DNA of 64,000 bases, from positions 3,534,001 through 3,598,000 of the forward strand of contig CAJFCV020000004.1 in the NCBI GenBank assembly GCA_904066235.2. Direction: 5' to 3'. A program made the position numbers and the translations under genes. Shown piece by piece: positions 1-10,700 of the stretch (the stretch's first letter is position 1; each line of letters starts with the position of its first letter). Below the pieces are notes generated by a model. It saw only the letters and a list, made by a program, of their open reading frames with translations, did no database searches and was not told where the DNA came from. Origin of the DNA: Bursaphelenchus xylophilus. Lineage: Eukaryota; Nematoda; Chromadorea; Rhabditida; Aphelenchoididae.

Positions 1-1166
1 GAAGCAGGGATAACTGAATTTGTGGCAGGATTTTGTAAAAGTTTGTTATGTAGAAAGGGCATGTTCAAATTTTTATGAAAATGAGTGGCATACGGTAGGT
101 GTGAGCTCGTGATGGGCTTATTGTCACAGGTCATCCCGGTGCCGTTATTTCAAGTACAAAGTCCTCTTTGTATTTCGTATGTACAAAGGAATTCTGCGCA
201 AGTTGAACTCATCGTTATAATAACATTATAGTCACGTTGTTCCGCAATTATTTGCAAAAGAACTATCTATATACAACTGTGTGCGAAAATATTACCATTA
301 TTTCATAATCGTATTACCATTGACAAGAATTATTCTGCGAGTGCAAAATTTATGGCACAAAAAATAATTGTGCCCATTTTCATCCATGGTAACAGGATAC
401 AAGTAGTTTACACTTTGCCCTTTTGCGGAAAAAATTGTTTTAGCTACAAAAGCTTGAAAGAAGTCTCAAGAGTTTTGACGTCTTTCCCAATTTTCTACAG
501 ATTCTCAAGTCGTCTCTGAGACGGTCTCCAGAAAAGAGCTTCAGGCGTTTCCCTGACTTTCACGGCACTCGTTGAGATTTGTCATGCGAACGAGACTTTG
601 TGGACTCTTCCGGTTCTTCGGCTCAAACATCATCGGCCCCGCATACGTGGAGCGGGCTCGTTAACAATTCGAAGTCGAAGCGCTACGAGTCAAAGGTCAT
701 CGCAACGCGCGCTGACCGCTTCATCATGCGGAAATCGGATCCGTCTCGCGGCCGCCTACAACTGTGTAATCACAAAGCGGCCTTGGGTTTCGCTTTGAGG
801 AGGAGGAGGTTGTTGCGTAAGTGTTTCTTTCTTTTTTCATTGTTTTCGTCTCATCATCCGGACGTCAGCCGGCCTCGCAAATGGAACATTTAAATTTCCA
901 ATTACCCGCCAGGAAAACAGGGAAATCATCGGAGAAGAATGGCGGTACTGTATTGTGGGGGTGAAAGGAAGTGACGGCGAAATGACTGACAAAAATTGTA
1001 TTGTACACGTCCTTTTCGGCTTCGGCGGGCTTTCAGATTTTGAGCGAATATTCTGTATAGAACGTATATAACGTATGTCTAGCAGTAAATTTCACTTTAC
1101 TTTTTGCACATTCAACCGACATATCTGATAATCCGAATTGATCCGAAGGCGAGATGAGTCGACTGG
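1..1166. other. Gene-poor stretch, one unassigned GC-richer patch
   Basis: I see no gene I can defend. About 560-900 is richer in G+C and CpG than its surroundings and is open for roughly 100 codons on the + strand (579-893), but the predicted peptide is basic and low in recognisable motifs, and two frames are open at once. It could be a first exon or a CpG-rich promoter of a gene outside the window. I do not call it coding. Confidence 0.3.
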
Positions 1167-1618
1167 CAGGGAAAGTACTCCAAGTGAGACGCTTAGATCT
1201 TGATGAAACTTGGCACAAAATTAAAATATTGTTTTAAAAAATATATGCGAGAATCATAGCTCCCGATTTGCAGTAACAACCAAGATTTTTAGATCGAAAG
1301 TTGGCGAAAATTTAACACTTTTTGCCGAATTTCGGTTCGAAAAATTTCATACCTATTTCGACCACAGAGGGTAATGTTTCCACAAAAAACCAAGTTTTTC
1401 CGCACGAAACGGCTAAAAATATGACCAAAAAGAGTTCTTCTCTCTCTGACCGCTCTCCGCGTTTCGCATACTCTTTTGACCGCAAAGATCGTTCAATATC
1501 TCGGTTGCGGCTGCAAAGCGCGAGCTAAAACTTTCAGGAATTGATACGTGGCCTATGCCCAAATTGTGTGTTAAATTTGAAGAAAATTTGAGCGTCGCAC
1601 TTGGAGTACTTCCCTTGT
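1167..1618. mobile_element. Family C foldback element, copy 1
   Basis: Inverted ends: left CAGGGAAAGTACTCCAAGTG, right the near reverse complement ending in CTTCCCTTG. Just inside both ends lies a shared GCGTCGCACTTGG-like block. The same sequence recurs at 15458-16745, 20958-21517, 36441-36889 and 63071-63511. The flanking triplet is TGG on the left and TGA on the right, close to the 3-bp TNA duplications seen at cleaner copies. No transposase is present. Confidence 0.75.
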
Positions 1619-2964
1619 GAGCAAAAAATAAGCTAGAAATTTTTACCAGCCTTTGAATATTCTGTCAAATCACTTCTCACGTCGTCAATCCGGTATAGTT
1701 GAAGTTATTTCCTGATTAGTTAATCTATGTGACGTTTTGTCACAAACAGACTTTTGGAAAACATTTTTGGCTGTTTTTTTCTTGGCTAGCTGGGACAAAC
1801 CCTTGCCTTATGGTCCGAACATGACTTTCCCTTTTTTTTGGATTTTCTAAGGCAATTTTGTCCTCCAAAAATTCTTCCCAAAGAATTTCTTTACCTCAGT
1901 ATAGTATATATGTTGATCAATCAATAATGTGTGGACGAAACGTCTATACGTTCAGGAAATGCGCTGGATTGAAGTGCTTGCGCTGTTCTTTGAACTGTTC
2001 TTGAAAACTGATCTTTGATTTGACTTTTGTAGCCCGTGACATGTTGCATTTGAGACATGACCGGTCGGAGGTGGTCATTCTATCCGAGGAAGGACGGATA
2101 GGATAAAAGATTACTGTCCAACAAAACTTGAAAACACAAACGCGCGGATTGGAGTGGAAAAAGCCGGGTGGTTGAGCCATTAATGAAACTGTTGTGTGCG
2201 TCAAGATAGACATGTAAACTCATAAGGAGTGTGTAAGATTTCAAAGTATTAGATAATAGATTTGGGCCCAGTTCCATAAAAAAAAATATCTCTAATGGCC
2301 GTCTGGCACTTGCCTATTGTTTTGTAGCCGGAAATTGGACAGTCCGTTCAACTTTCCAACAATTTTTTTTCACTGCGATATCAGTTGACTATGAACTTCA
2401 ACTTATAGTAAGCCCAGTTTCCTTTTCTCCAAAAGTCTTTCCTCTTCGACTCCTACTCCGACCACCTTTCTCGACGTTGCACTCAAATTACGGTATCCTT
2501 CATGTAGTCTGTTTTGAGACCTTCTTCCGTTCTTCTGACCTCACCGGATAACGGTCAGCTTTCAGTGGTGGGTGTGAGAGTAAACACTGAGTGAATTAAA
2601 CATCCTCACTTTGACGTAGACGCTGTTGGGAACGCATGTACCGTCAGGCCAGTATGACGACACTCTCGTGTAAACGCGCAACTCAATGAAGGCCCAAAAA
2701 AAAACAAATAAACAATGGAAAAACAATGGATGCGCTTACAGTCCAATTTCCGGTTGCCTGTGAGGTCCGAGGAAAATCTTTTGTCTATTTTCGAAAAAAT
2801 CAAAGTAAAAATGAAGTAAATGAATTCCGTTCTGTATTCGGACTTACAAAGGAAGGCTTTTACTGCCAAGAGAGTACGCTGAATGAACAGGGTCAGAAAG
2901 AAAAGCCAGGCAGAGCCTCGGCAAAGTTCTGCTGATTCTCCGCTTTGCAGTGTTGCGGCAGAAT
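1619..2964. other. Intergenic, nothing recognised
   Basis: No coding potential, RNA gene or repeat shared with the rest of the window was recognised here. Short open frames on both strands are low-complexity and overlap one another. Confidence 0.4.
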
Positions 2965-3090
2965 GAACACTCCCCCTCATTTTGAAAATTGAAAAAATTA
3001 GATGTGACATGTTATAGCAATTTGAAAAAAAAATCGTCGTATAACATGACACACCTAATTTTTCTCAATTTTCAAATGGGGGGAGTGTTC
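2965..3090. repeat. Small palindromic element with a nested hairpin
   Basis: A 126-bp inverted repeat: GAACACTCCCCC at the left and GGGGGAGTGTTC at the right. Its centre contains GACATGTTATA and TATAACATGAC, which resembles the TATACGATGAAATGT hairpins around the kinase gene at 56-59 kb. Probably a non-autonomous element or a hairpin inside one. Confidence 0.6.
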
Positions 3091-3370
3091 AAAAAAGGGG
3101 AGAGTTCGGATTTTTTGGTGAAAATTAAAAAAGGGGGAGAGTTCAGGCTGAACCGCTTTGCAGGTTCAGAAATTGTCGACGATTTTTACATGGTTGTGAA
3201 GGAGCATGAAAAATGAAAAAATGACAGATGAAAAACAATCGATGGCCTTATCTTTACGTGACTGACATTGTGTGCCATTTAGGCAATACAAAACGTAAAC
3301 GTATTATAAAATATCCGAAGACCTTCAACCATCCTTCCTCAGCACGTATTAGTACATATTAATGAACGTA

Positions 3371-3586
3371 CAGTGGCGGACTGGATCCATTGACAAAAAA
3401 CATACCATGTCGGGTTTCAAAAATGTGTCAAAAAACCTCCATTTCCAAGTGAAAGACTCCGATTTTAAAAGCGCGCTCTTCAAAATGAAGTTTTTTCACT
3501 TGGAGAGGGAAGTATTTTGTCACATTTTTGATCCTTCCCGGATGCAGAATGGTACGTTTTTTGCCACTGGATCCGGTTCTCTACTG
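3371..3586. mobile_element. Family A MITE (TA target), copy 1
   Basis: Flanked by TA on both sides and bounded by CAGTGGCGGACTGGATCC and its inverted counterpart ending ACTG. Family A elements are about 220-260 bp and almost wholly palindromic: outer GATCCAGTGGCAAAAAACG, then a TTTTGCATCCGGGAAGTATC block, then CCTCTCCAAGTGAAAAAACT, around a short variable GCGCGC-rich centre. The TA duplication and CAGTG start are what Tc1/mariner-type elements leave; no transposase is encoded. Confidence 0.85.
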
Positions 3587-4211
3587 TACATATTAATAGA
3601 TAGGGTTTGCAGAGTTTGATGCTTATACAAACAACTTTTGTTCAACACCTGCATTTCGTTGCCACCGGGAGTCTCGTTGCTCTCTTTCAACACCATTATC
3701 CATACCCGATTATTCAAGTTAACCTCTCATAATTCCACTAATAAAATTCTACTGTAAAACACAAACTACTGGAACTTTCTCTTGCTTCGCGACGCCCCGC
3801 CCCCAAAGACTGTAACAATTGACATCATGCGAACTTGGCTTTCTTTTCAAACCCCCTCAGGTCTCAATTTCCACAAACTTTTTGGCCGAGGACTTGTCTC
3901 GAGAAAACAGCAAAAGAAGGCGTGTCCGAAACTATACAAACTTTGAGAAGGTCAAGGAAACACAAGGCAAATTGAGGAGAGCCGAAGAGAAGATTTATGG
4001 TTTTACAAATCATTGAAAATAACGGTTACAAGCAAGTTTCTGGTCATTTATGGGAATGACAGGGGTCGGGATGGTGGCTAACTTTTATTGAGATACCTCC
4101 TATTACAGACGGGCAGAAGGGTTTTGAGCATTGCCTCAAGGCATGGGAAGATATACGCTCATTTTACAGGACATTACGCATAGATAGCCTACGTTTTCAA
4201 CTTATAACTGA
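3587..4211. other. Intergenic, nothing recognised
   Basis: No supported gene or repeat. The sequence lies between two transposon copies. Confidence 0.4.
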
Positions 4212-5110
4212 CAAGGGCTCGGCAAAACCTCGTCCCCTGGTTTCTTGTTGAAACATACACCATTTGAAAGAGCGCAAAAAACTGGTTTAGAATCACCTTT
4301 AATTAGCTGCTAAGATTCACTTACGTGCTAGCTAGCGAGCATTTTTTAGTTCTAAGCTAGCCTCACCCTTCTTTCGAGAAAACAAAGGCGATCGATTTCA
4401 AAAGCACAGCGGAGCAGTGCTTCGGTGGCCGAGTGGGGTAAGGCGCTGTACAAGGAGGACCTGCAGCCCAGGTTCGAATCCCTTTTCGAATTTTTGGATT
4501 TTTTTTGGCTATTATGAATGAGCAGGGCTATCAGATAGCCTTTAATTTTCAAATTGATTTTTGAGGTACTATGGATTTGTTTAGTACGAAAAATCGACAA
4601 CTTTTTTTGATTTTTTTTGATATAGGGGGTACTTGGTCCTGCAGTGGGAACCCAAGATGGACGAAACTTTCAACGGCTTTAAAAATTTTTACTAGGAATG
4701 CCCATTTATGGAAAGCACATGAAAAACGAGTCTGAAAACGGTCTACATGTTTAAAACCTCCTAGTTTTCTTGGGTTACAGGACCTAAAACATCGCGTAAC
4801 CAGTCATTGTGAACATCGACCTGAGAGTTTCAAGCTTGATAAAAATTTTATATTTTTTGAACTTGGTGGAAGCGTTCAATGTCATAGGTGAGTAATATTT
4901 GTATGAAAAGTGATTATTCGATCTCGTTGACCTCTTAGAAGAAAAGAGTCCCATAATCTAATTGGGATTTTTTTTAAAAACGTCCGCTAGCTAGCACGCA
5001 AGAGAATCTTAGCAGCTAATTGAAGGTGATCCTAGACCAGTTTTTTGCGCTCTTTCAAATGGTGTATGTTTCAAGAAGAAACCAGGGGACGAGGTTTTGC
5101 CGAGCCCTTG
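4212..5110. mobile_element. Family K foldback element with tRNA-like boxes, TSD TGA
   Basis: An 899-bp element with long inverted arms (about 4212-4345 and 4980-5110), beginning CAAGGGCTCGGCAAAACC and ending in the reverse complement. The flanking triplet is TGA on both sides (4209-4211, 5111-5113). The middle carries a tRNA-derived segment (separate entry). The CAAGG end and TNA triplet are shared with families C, G and I. A PIF/Harbinger-like origin fits the 3-bp TNA duplication, but that is inference. Confidence 0.75.
4423..4490 (+). pseudogene. tRNA-Ser/Leu-like relic inside foldback element K
   Basis: An A-box-like GGTGGCCGAGTGG is followed 40 nt later by the B-box GGTTCGAATCC. The A box resembles that of Ser/Leu tRNAs. 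The flanks do not pair into a 7-bp acceptor stem and the T stem is imperfect, so this is a derived RNA polymerase III promoter-like segment and not a working tRNA. Confidence 0.5.
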
Positions 5111-5347
5111 TGAGATATGTAACTTACTGTGTACACAAAACATTCATTGACAATTTGAAAATTTATGCGGATGAGAAGTTTTGGAAAAAAATCCGTTGTT
5201 CTTTAAACAAGTTTAATTTGCGATTTCGGCGATTTCCACCGTACAAACGACGGTTAAAGGTCAAGAAAAACGTTTTATAACCACAGCTGTGATTTGTGTT
5301 GAGAGCCGACTCTTTCCATCGTCGGAATTTTCAGGTTGTTGGATGGC

Positions 5348-5605
5348 AGTTTATGTAGTTTGATCCAGTGGCAAAAAACGTACCATTTTGCGTCCGGGAA
5401 GTATCAACAATGTGGCAAAACACCTCCCTCTCAAGTGAAAAAAAACTTAATTTTGAAGGGCTCACCCTTTTTTTCACAAAAAGACCGGGCGCGTTTTTGA
5501 ATCTGAGTTTTTCACTTGGAGAGGGAGGTATTTTGCCACATTTTTTGATGCTTTCTGGATGCAAAATGGTACGTTTTTTGTCACTAGATCAGGTCCCTCA
5601 TTCTA
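5348..5605. mobile_element. Family A MITE, copy 2 (worn ends)
   Basis: Contains both palindromic halves of family A (GATCCAGTGGCAAAAAACG on the left, CGTTTTTTGTCACTAGATC on the right) but the outer CAGTG ends are degraded. Open frames across it are shadows of the repeat. Confidence 0.75.
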
Positions 5606-7675
5606 ATAGTGGAGAAGATTTAGAAGACTTTTCGACACTGTCTTCTTCTGATCTTTCAAAGGACAAATTAAGATTGCAAAGCATACCTTTAGCGGCAAAA
5701 TTTGAAGGTCCAACTTCGCCCAATCTTAATCAAATTTCTGACACCTTCATCTCCAAATTAAACCTGAATTTGCGCGGCTCTCGGAAGATCACTTTTCGAC
5801 ATAGTTGAACCGTGAAATGATTAGGAAGCCGGGCTAAAATCAAAACCCTTCAAAATTTGGCGCGTGGCGTCAACCCTTTTGCGCCGCCGCCGATTTTGCG
5901 TTTGTAGCGGCGGGAATCAACTTCCTTCTCGGCTGAGATCTCTCGGGGAACGGTCGTAATGTCTCGGGAATTTGTTACAGCGGCCCGATCAAAATTCACC
6001 CGGAAGTCCGAAAATGTTTCAAAAAGGGCTCCCAATAAGCGTTGGAGCAGACGGAAAGTCCCGGAATTATTGTGCCCGGCGTTGTCTTGGTCTTCGATCC
6101 ACAGATAGCCTGGGGATTCGGGAGGGCTACTGTAGATGGAAGGGGATTTGCAGACAGGAAAAAAGTGAGACCTGGAGTGTATGAAATTGCGAATTTTCAA
6201 ATGTTGCCACCTTCTGACGCTCTTTATAAGACTTCAAAGTTGTCATGACAGTTTCATCTCATGTCCATGTTAACTTAATTTGCTTTTATTAGAATTATTA
6301 TAATAATTTCTGCAACTCTCTTTATCAACGGTGGCTTAGGGGACTGTAATATTTCAGATTCAAGAAATTCTTAATCTTTCGGACGGTCTTTGTGATCAGG
6401 GCAGGCTGTGGTTTGTAGGTCATGCTCTATTTGTCCTGTAATTGTGGCCAATTAAATTATTTGGCAAAATTTTACCTGGCGTCTTAAATGCCGGGCATTC
6501 TGGGTCTTTCTTTGATGGCCCTGTACAATAAAAAAAGAGCGCATCCGTGACAATTGGCCTGGCGGTGTTTAGCGGCCAAGTAGGTCTTCCCAATATAATG
6601 AAAACACTAAGAACCAGGCCGAAGAGAGAGCCTAGGTCTTGAGGTGTACTTACCAATTTATCTGCCGTGTGCTGAAACTCTCTTTCATTATAAAATCGAC
6701 CACATTTAATGGTCGATTTTACTTAGTCTCGACCACATTCTACAGTTCTTCCAAGTATTTCCAGCTCCCGAAATTCAGTGTTTTAACCTCCACCGTAATC
6801 CACCGTAATCCTCTAGATCTCTTCAAATTACCGATTCCAGCCCAGAAAGTAATTTCGCCTAAGGGGTGGAGCCTAATTCTAATTTTAGCGACTAGTACTC
6901 TCCGAGAAACCCAACTCTATTTGTGCATCAAGAAGTGTCACTCTCTTCTTCTCAGCAAAAAAACCCGAATCTTTCTTTCGCCCGTTTCGCCTACGGTAGG
7001 CGCCTACATAAAGAGCAGTTGTCCTAGTTTTTTTGGAATATTGGAGAGCGCTCGTTGGGTTGTAGTTTCAGAATCCTGGAACATTCTGGGCACTTGGTAT
7101 TTTCTAGAGATGGGGGATGATTTTTAGTATCTATTGCTTGCAAAAACAGTTTCAATACAGATGTATCTGATTCCAATCTTTTAAAATCTTGTTTTAATGT
7201 CTGCAAGAACCTTGTAAAAGGATTTGCAGGCGTTTATTTCCGTTCTGGTGATCCAAATTTTACTAAACAAAGGATCTTCTTCTTTTTTATGTCATCATTT
7301 TTCTTTCCATAGTATTTCCTTCGTATCACACACAATATAAAAACGTATCTACGAGTTGTATTCACGATCTTATCAGATATAGCATCTCCGGTTGAACTTT
7401 CCATAACATGCAATTTTATAATTAGTAACCTCCAAAATAGGGCATTTCTTGCTCCTTGTTTTGTAGTTAAAGTTGTATGATATGATTGGTGAATTTGCCT
7501 CTTGAGTGAGCAAATGCTCCAACGTTGACGCAACTTACAATTCGCTACACTCGCTTTTTGCACTTGAACCGCTCGTAGACGTTGTTAATCTCCAAAAATC
7601 ATCTGTATCAAGTTTTTGAATCCTATAAAAGTCGTACGAGGCGTAATTGAAGGTCGGTTCGCTTATTTTTGCGAG
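5606..7675. other. Intergenic region upstream of the P450 gene
   Basis: I see no supported coding exon. About 5850-6240 is open in several frames on both strands, and 6780-6810 holds a short direct repeat (CCACCGTAATC twice). These may be decayed exons, but nothing identifies them. Confidence 0.35.
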
Positions 7676-7683
7676 TATAAAAG
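7676..7683 (+). promoter_or_regulatory. TATA box of the P450 gene
   Basis: TATAAAAG lies 58 nt before the chosen start codon and 34 nt before an upstream in-frame ATG at 7710. It is a plausible core promoter; transcription start was not observed. Confidence 0.45.
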
Positions 7684-7733
7684 ACAATTGCTGGCTCATT
7701 ATAAAGGGTATGCGAATTTGTAATTTTAGTGGC

Positions 7734-10700
7734 ATGGCGGTTATCGTGAACCCGTTCATTGTGGCGACGTTGCTCACATTTGTCATAGTCAAACTGACGT
7801 CATGGCTGTGGTAAGTATGGGACTACTTGTAGTATGTAATATTGCTTCATAGAGTGTCGTAAGAGGACACAAAAAAATGCTTTTAGCAGGAAGTTTTATA
7901 ACTTATTTTTAAGTAAGTTATTGCTTATAAAATCTCTAGGTAATTGGAGAGAGAGGGTTAGAAAAAAGCCAAGTCCCTTTTTGAAAATATTTACAAGCGC
8001 GTTGGAGTCAAATTTTTCTTAATTTTCCATAGACCCTTGCTACACCAATGCTTTTTCACTCTTTGTATGACGCCTACACAGCCCCAAATTCATCTTTAAA
8101 ATGTGAACTTTTGATCTGCCTTTTGTTTGTTCGCGTACCAACCAGATCACAATACCACTAGAGATCCCTACAAAAACCTACAAAGATCTTTGTCTCCTCA
8201 GCGACTCGTATGAGGAAATAGAAGCTAGGTTGATTCATCAGCGAGAGCCACTCAACAAATGGTTTGAAACAATAAACTTTTTTTCCATTCTAGGCATCGC
8301 TACCAGAAAATCCGGCAATGCGATGAACTCGGCCTCAAAGGCCCTCCGGCAAACTTAATTCTCGGGAATTTCTCGCAAATGAAACAACTTCTGGCTGAGC
8401 TCAACAAAACCGGAGATGTTCGTCATTTTTGCGCCGATCTCATCCAAAAATATGGTAGCACGGTGAGATTTCTACTCGGCGCCGACCTCCAAGTCTTGAC
8501 GGTAGATCCAAAAGTCATCAAGGAAGTTTTCGTCACAAAATTCAGCAAATTCACCAATCGACCGGTAAGGAGTTGGGATGTTTATTGGGTACTCTTTATC
8601 TTAAACTTTTTTTAGTGTTTAAGAGTAAATCTGTGGTGTTTAATAAGAGTAATACGGGGTGTTTTCAGGCCGCATTTTTCAATACCTACCCATTAGGAGA
8701 GAGTGTTCTAGCCGTCTCCAGAGCCGGCTGGCCCGGCCGAAAATATGGCTGGAAAGAAATTAGATCCACTGTTCAACAATCTCTTCGTCCCAGCAGAATC
8801 AAGATGGTGAGTGCTTCATTATAGCCGATACTTTTTGAAGTTTTATTCAAAAAATTGTCCAACATTCATTTCCACCATTTTCAGATGTTCCCGGTAATGC
8901 TGAACCAAACCAAAACCTTGATGAACAGCTGGAGAAAACAGATAAACGATGGCGAGACCAAGGAGTTTGGCATTTATGAGTAAGTGCCCATTCACATATT
9001 ATACAATAGCCTTACATTGTAATCGCCATTTACCTTTTAAAACACGATTTCTGACTCGGTGAATTAGCCGTGGACATAGGAATTTTTCGATTTTGAGATT
9101 TACAGCTGAATATGTCCGCACCCATCATATAAGTGTGTTCCTGAAGCCTTTTGCCCTAATTCTCCCGTTAACCTAGTTTTATTTACAATTTAAGAAATTT
9201 ACAGTAACGTAAAATAGCTCAAAATTGAGAAGATACTGAGCCGTAAAATTGTTACCATATATGTTTTTGGGCACTGGGAATCCAATGGAGGTGATTTCGG
9301 ATCGAAAGGATTACTGTAACATAGCAAACTTACGCTTCGGCCGCACAAAATCGGCCGTAAAAAAGTTGTTTCTAAAAACCCACAGCTGAATTTTTGATAT
9401 GTTAATCAGCATAAAATTCTGCCCTAGAAACATTCAAAAAAAGTCCAAAAATCCGTGTTGCTATTTTCGTGGTATAGTGGATTTTGACAAAATCTATCAA
9501 TCTGACGTCCCGGGTTCGAGTCCGGGTGGGCGCAAATCACTGAGAATTGGTCGGGAATGACTTCAATGAAGGGAATATATAAGCTTGAGTTTATTTTAGG
9601 TGATTTTGATAAGATTCTGACAGTTTTCAGATTTTTTTTGGCTAAAAAAGCCGAAAATACAACTTTTTGACAAATCGTATTTTACACTGCTTTTTTGTGT
9701 TCCTGACACAATAAGAATGTATATGTAGTGTTTGTAAGGGGTCTCCAACAAGTAGAAACCATTTCCTGAATATTTGGACATTATACTTGGTATCTGTTAA
9801 TCTTGCCTCATACAGACATCTGTGGGAACTATAATCTTGGCTAGTGACAACGTAATTCACTGCTTTGTGACCATACTTCACATTTTTTTCAGAAAACGGT
9901 TCATTATTGAAGTGATTTTCTTCTATAGAACAATTGATGAAACGCGGAGAAAATTTCATTTTCAAACTAGATTTCTTGTGGTTACCCGCCAAATAGTTGA
10001 AATTTTATGCTAGTTATACCATTTACGGACAATTTGGCAAGTCAGAGCAAAAGAAAGTGCAATCTGGAAGATCTATCCACTTCCTGCTTATCAGGTGTCA
10101 AGTACAACATTAAACCAATTTTTTAACGGGTGGGATTGTCGAAGAACCCCTTAAAATTGTTACATATAAGTTTTTATTGTGTCATAAACACAAAAAACAG
10201 TGTAAAATACGATTTGTCAAAAAGTTATATTTTCGGCTTTTTTCCACCAAAAAATCTGAAAACTCTTCAGAATCTTATAAAAATCACCTAAAATAAACTC
10301 AAGCTTATATATTCAATCCAATGAAGTCATTCCCGACCAATTCTCAGTGATTTGCGCCCACCCGGACTCGAACCCGGGACGTCAGATTGATAGATTTTGT
10401 CAAAATCCACTATACCACGAAAATAGCAACACGGATTTTTGGACTTTTTTTGAATGTTTCTAGGGCAGAATTTTATGCTGATTAACATATCAAAAATTCA
10501 GCTGTGGGTTTTTAGAAACAACTTTTTTACGGCCGATTTTGTGCGGCCGAAGCGTAAGTTTGCTATGTTACAGTAATCCTTTCGATCCGAAATCACCTCC
10601 ATTGGATTCCCAGTGCCCAAAAACATATATGGTAACAATTTTACGGCTCAGTATCTTCTCAATTTTGAGTTATTTGACGTTACTGTAAATTGCTTAAATT

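Noticed and set aside
2606..3052. 148-residue minus-strand open frame
   Set aside because: It runs through the 2965-3090 palindrome and low-complexity sequence, with no recognisable domain.
5850..6248. Overlapping open frames on both strands
   Set aside because: No motif, splice logic or homology that I recognise; both strands are open over the same bases.
9466..9536. Functional tRNA gene in the P450 intron
   Set aside because: A and B boxes are present, but the acceptor stem does not pair and the anticodon arm is weak; it exists as mirrored copies in a foldback element.
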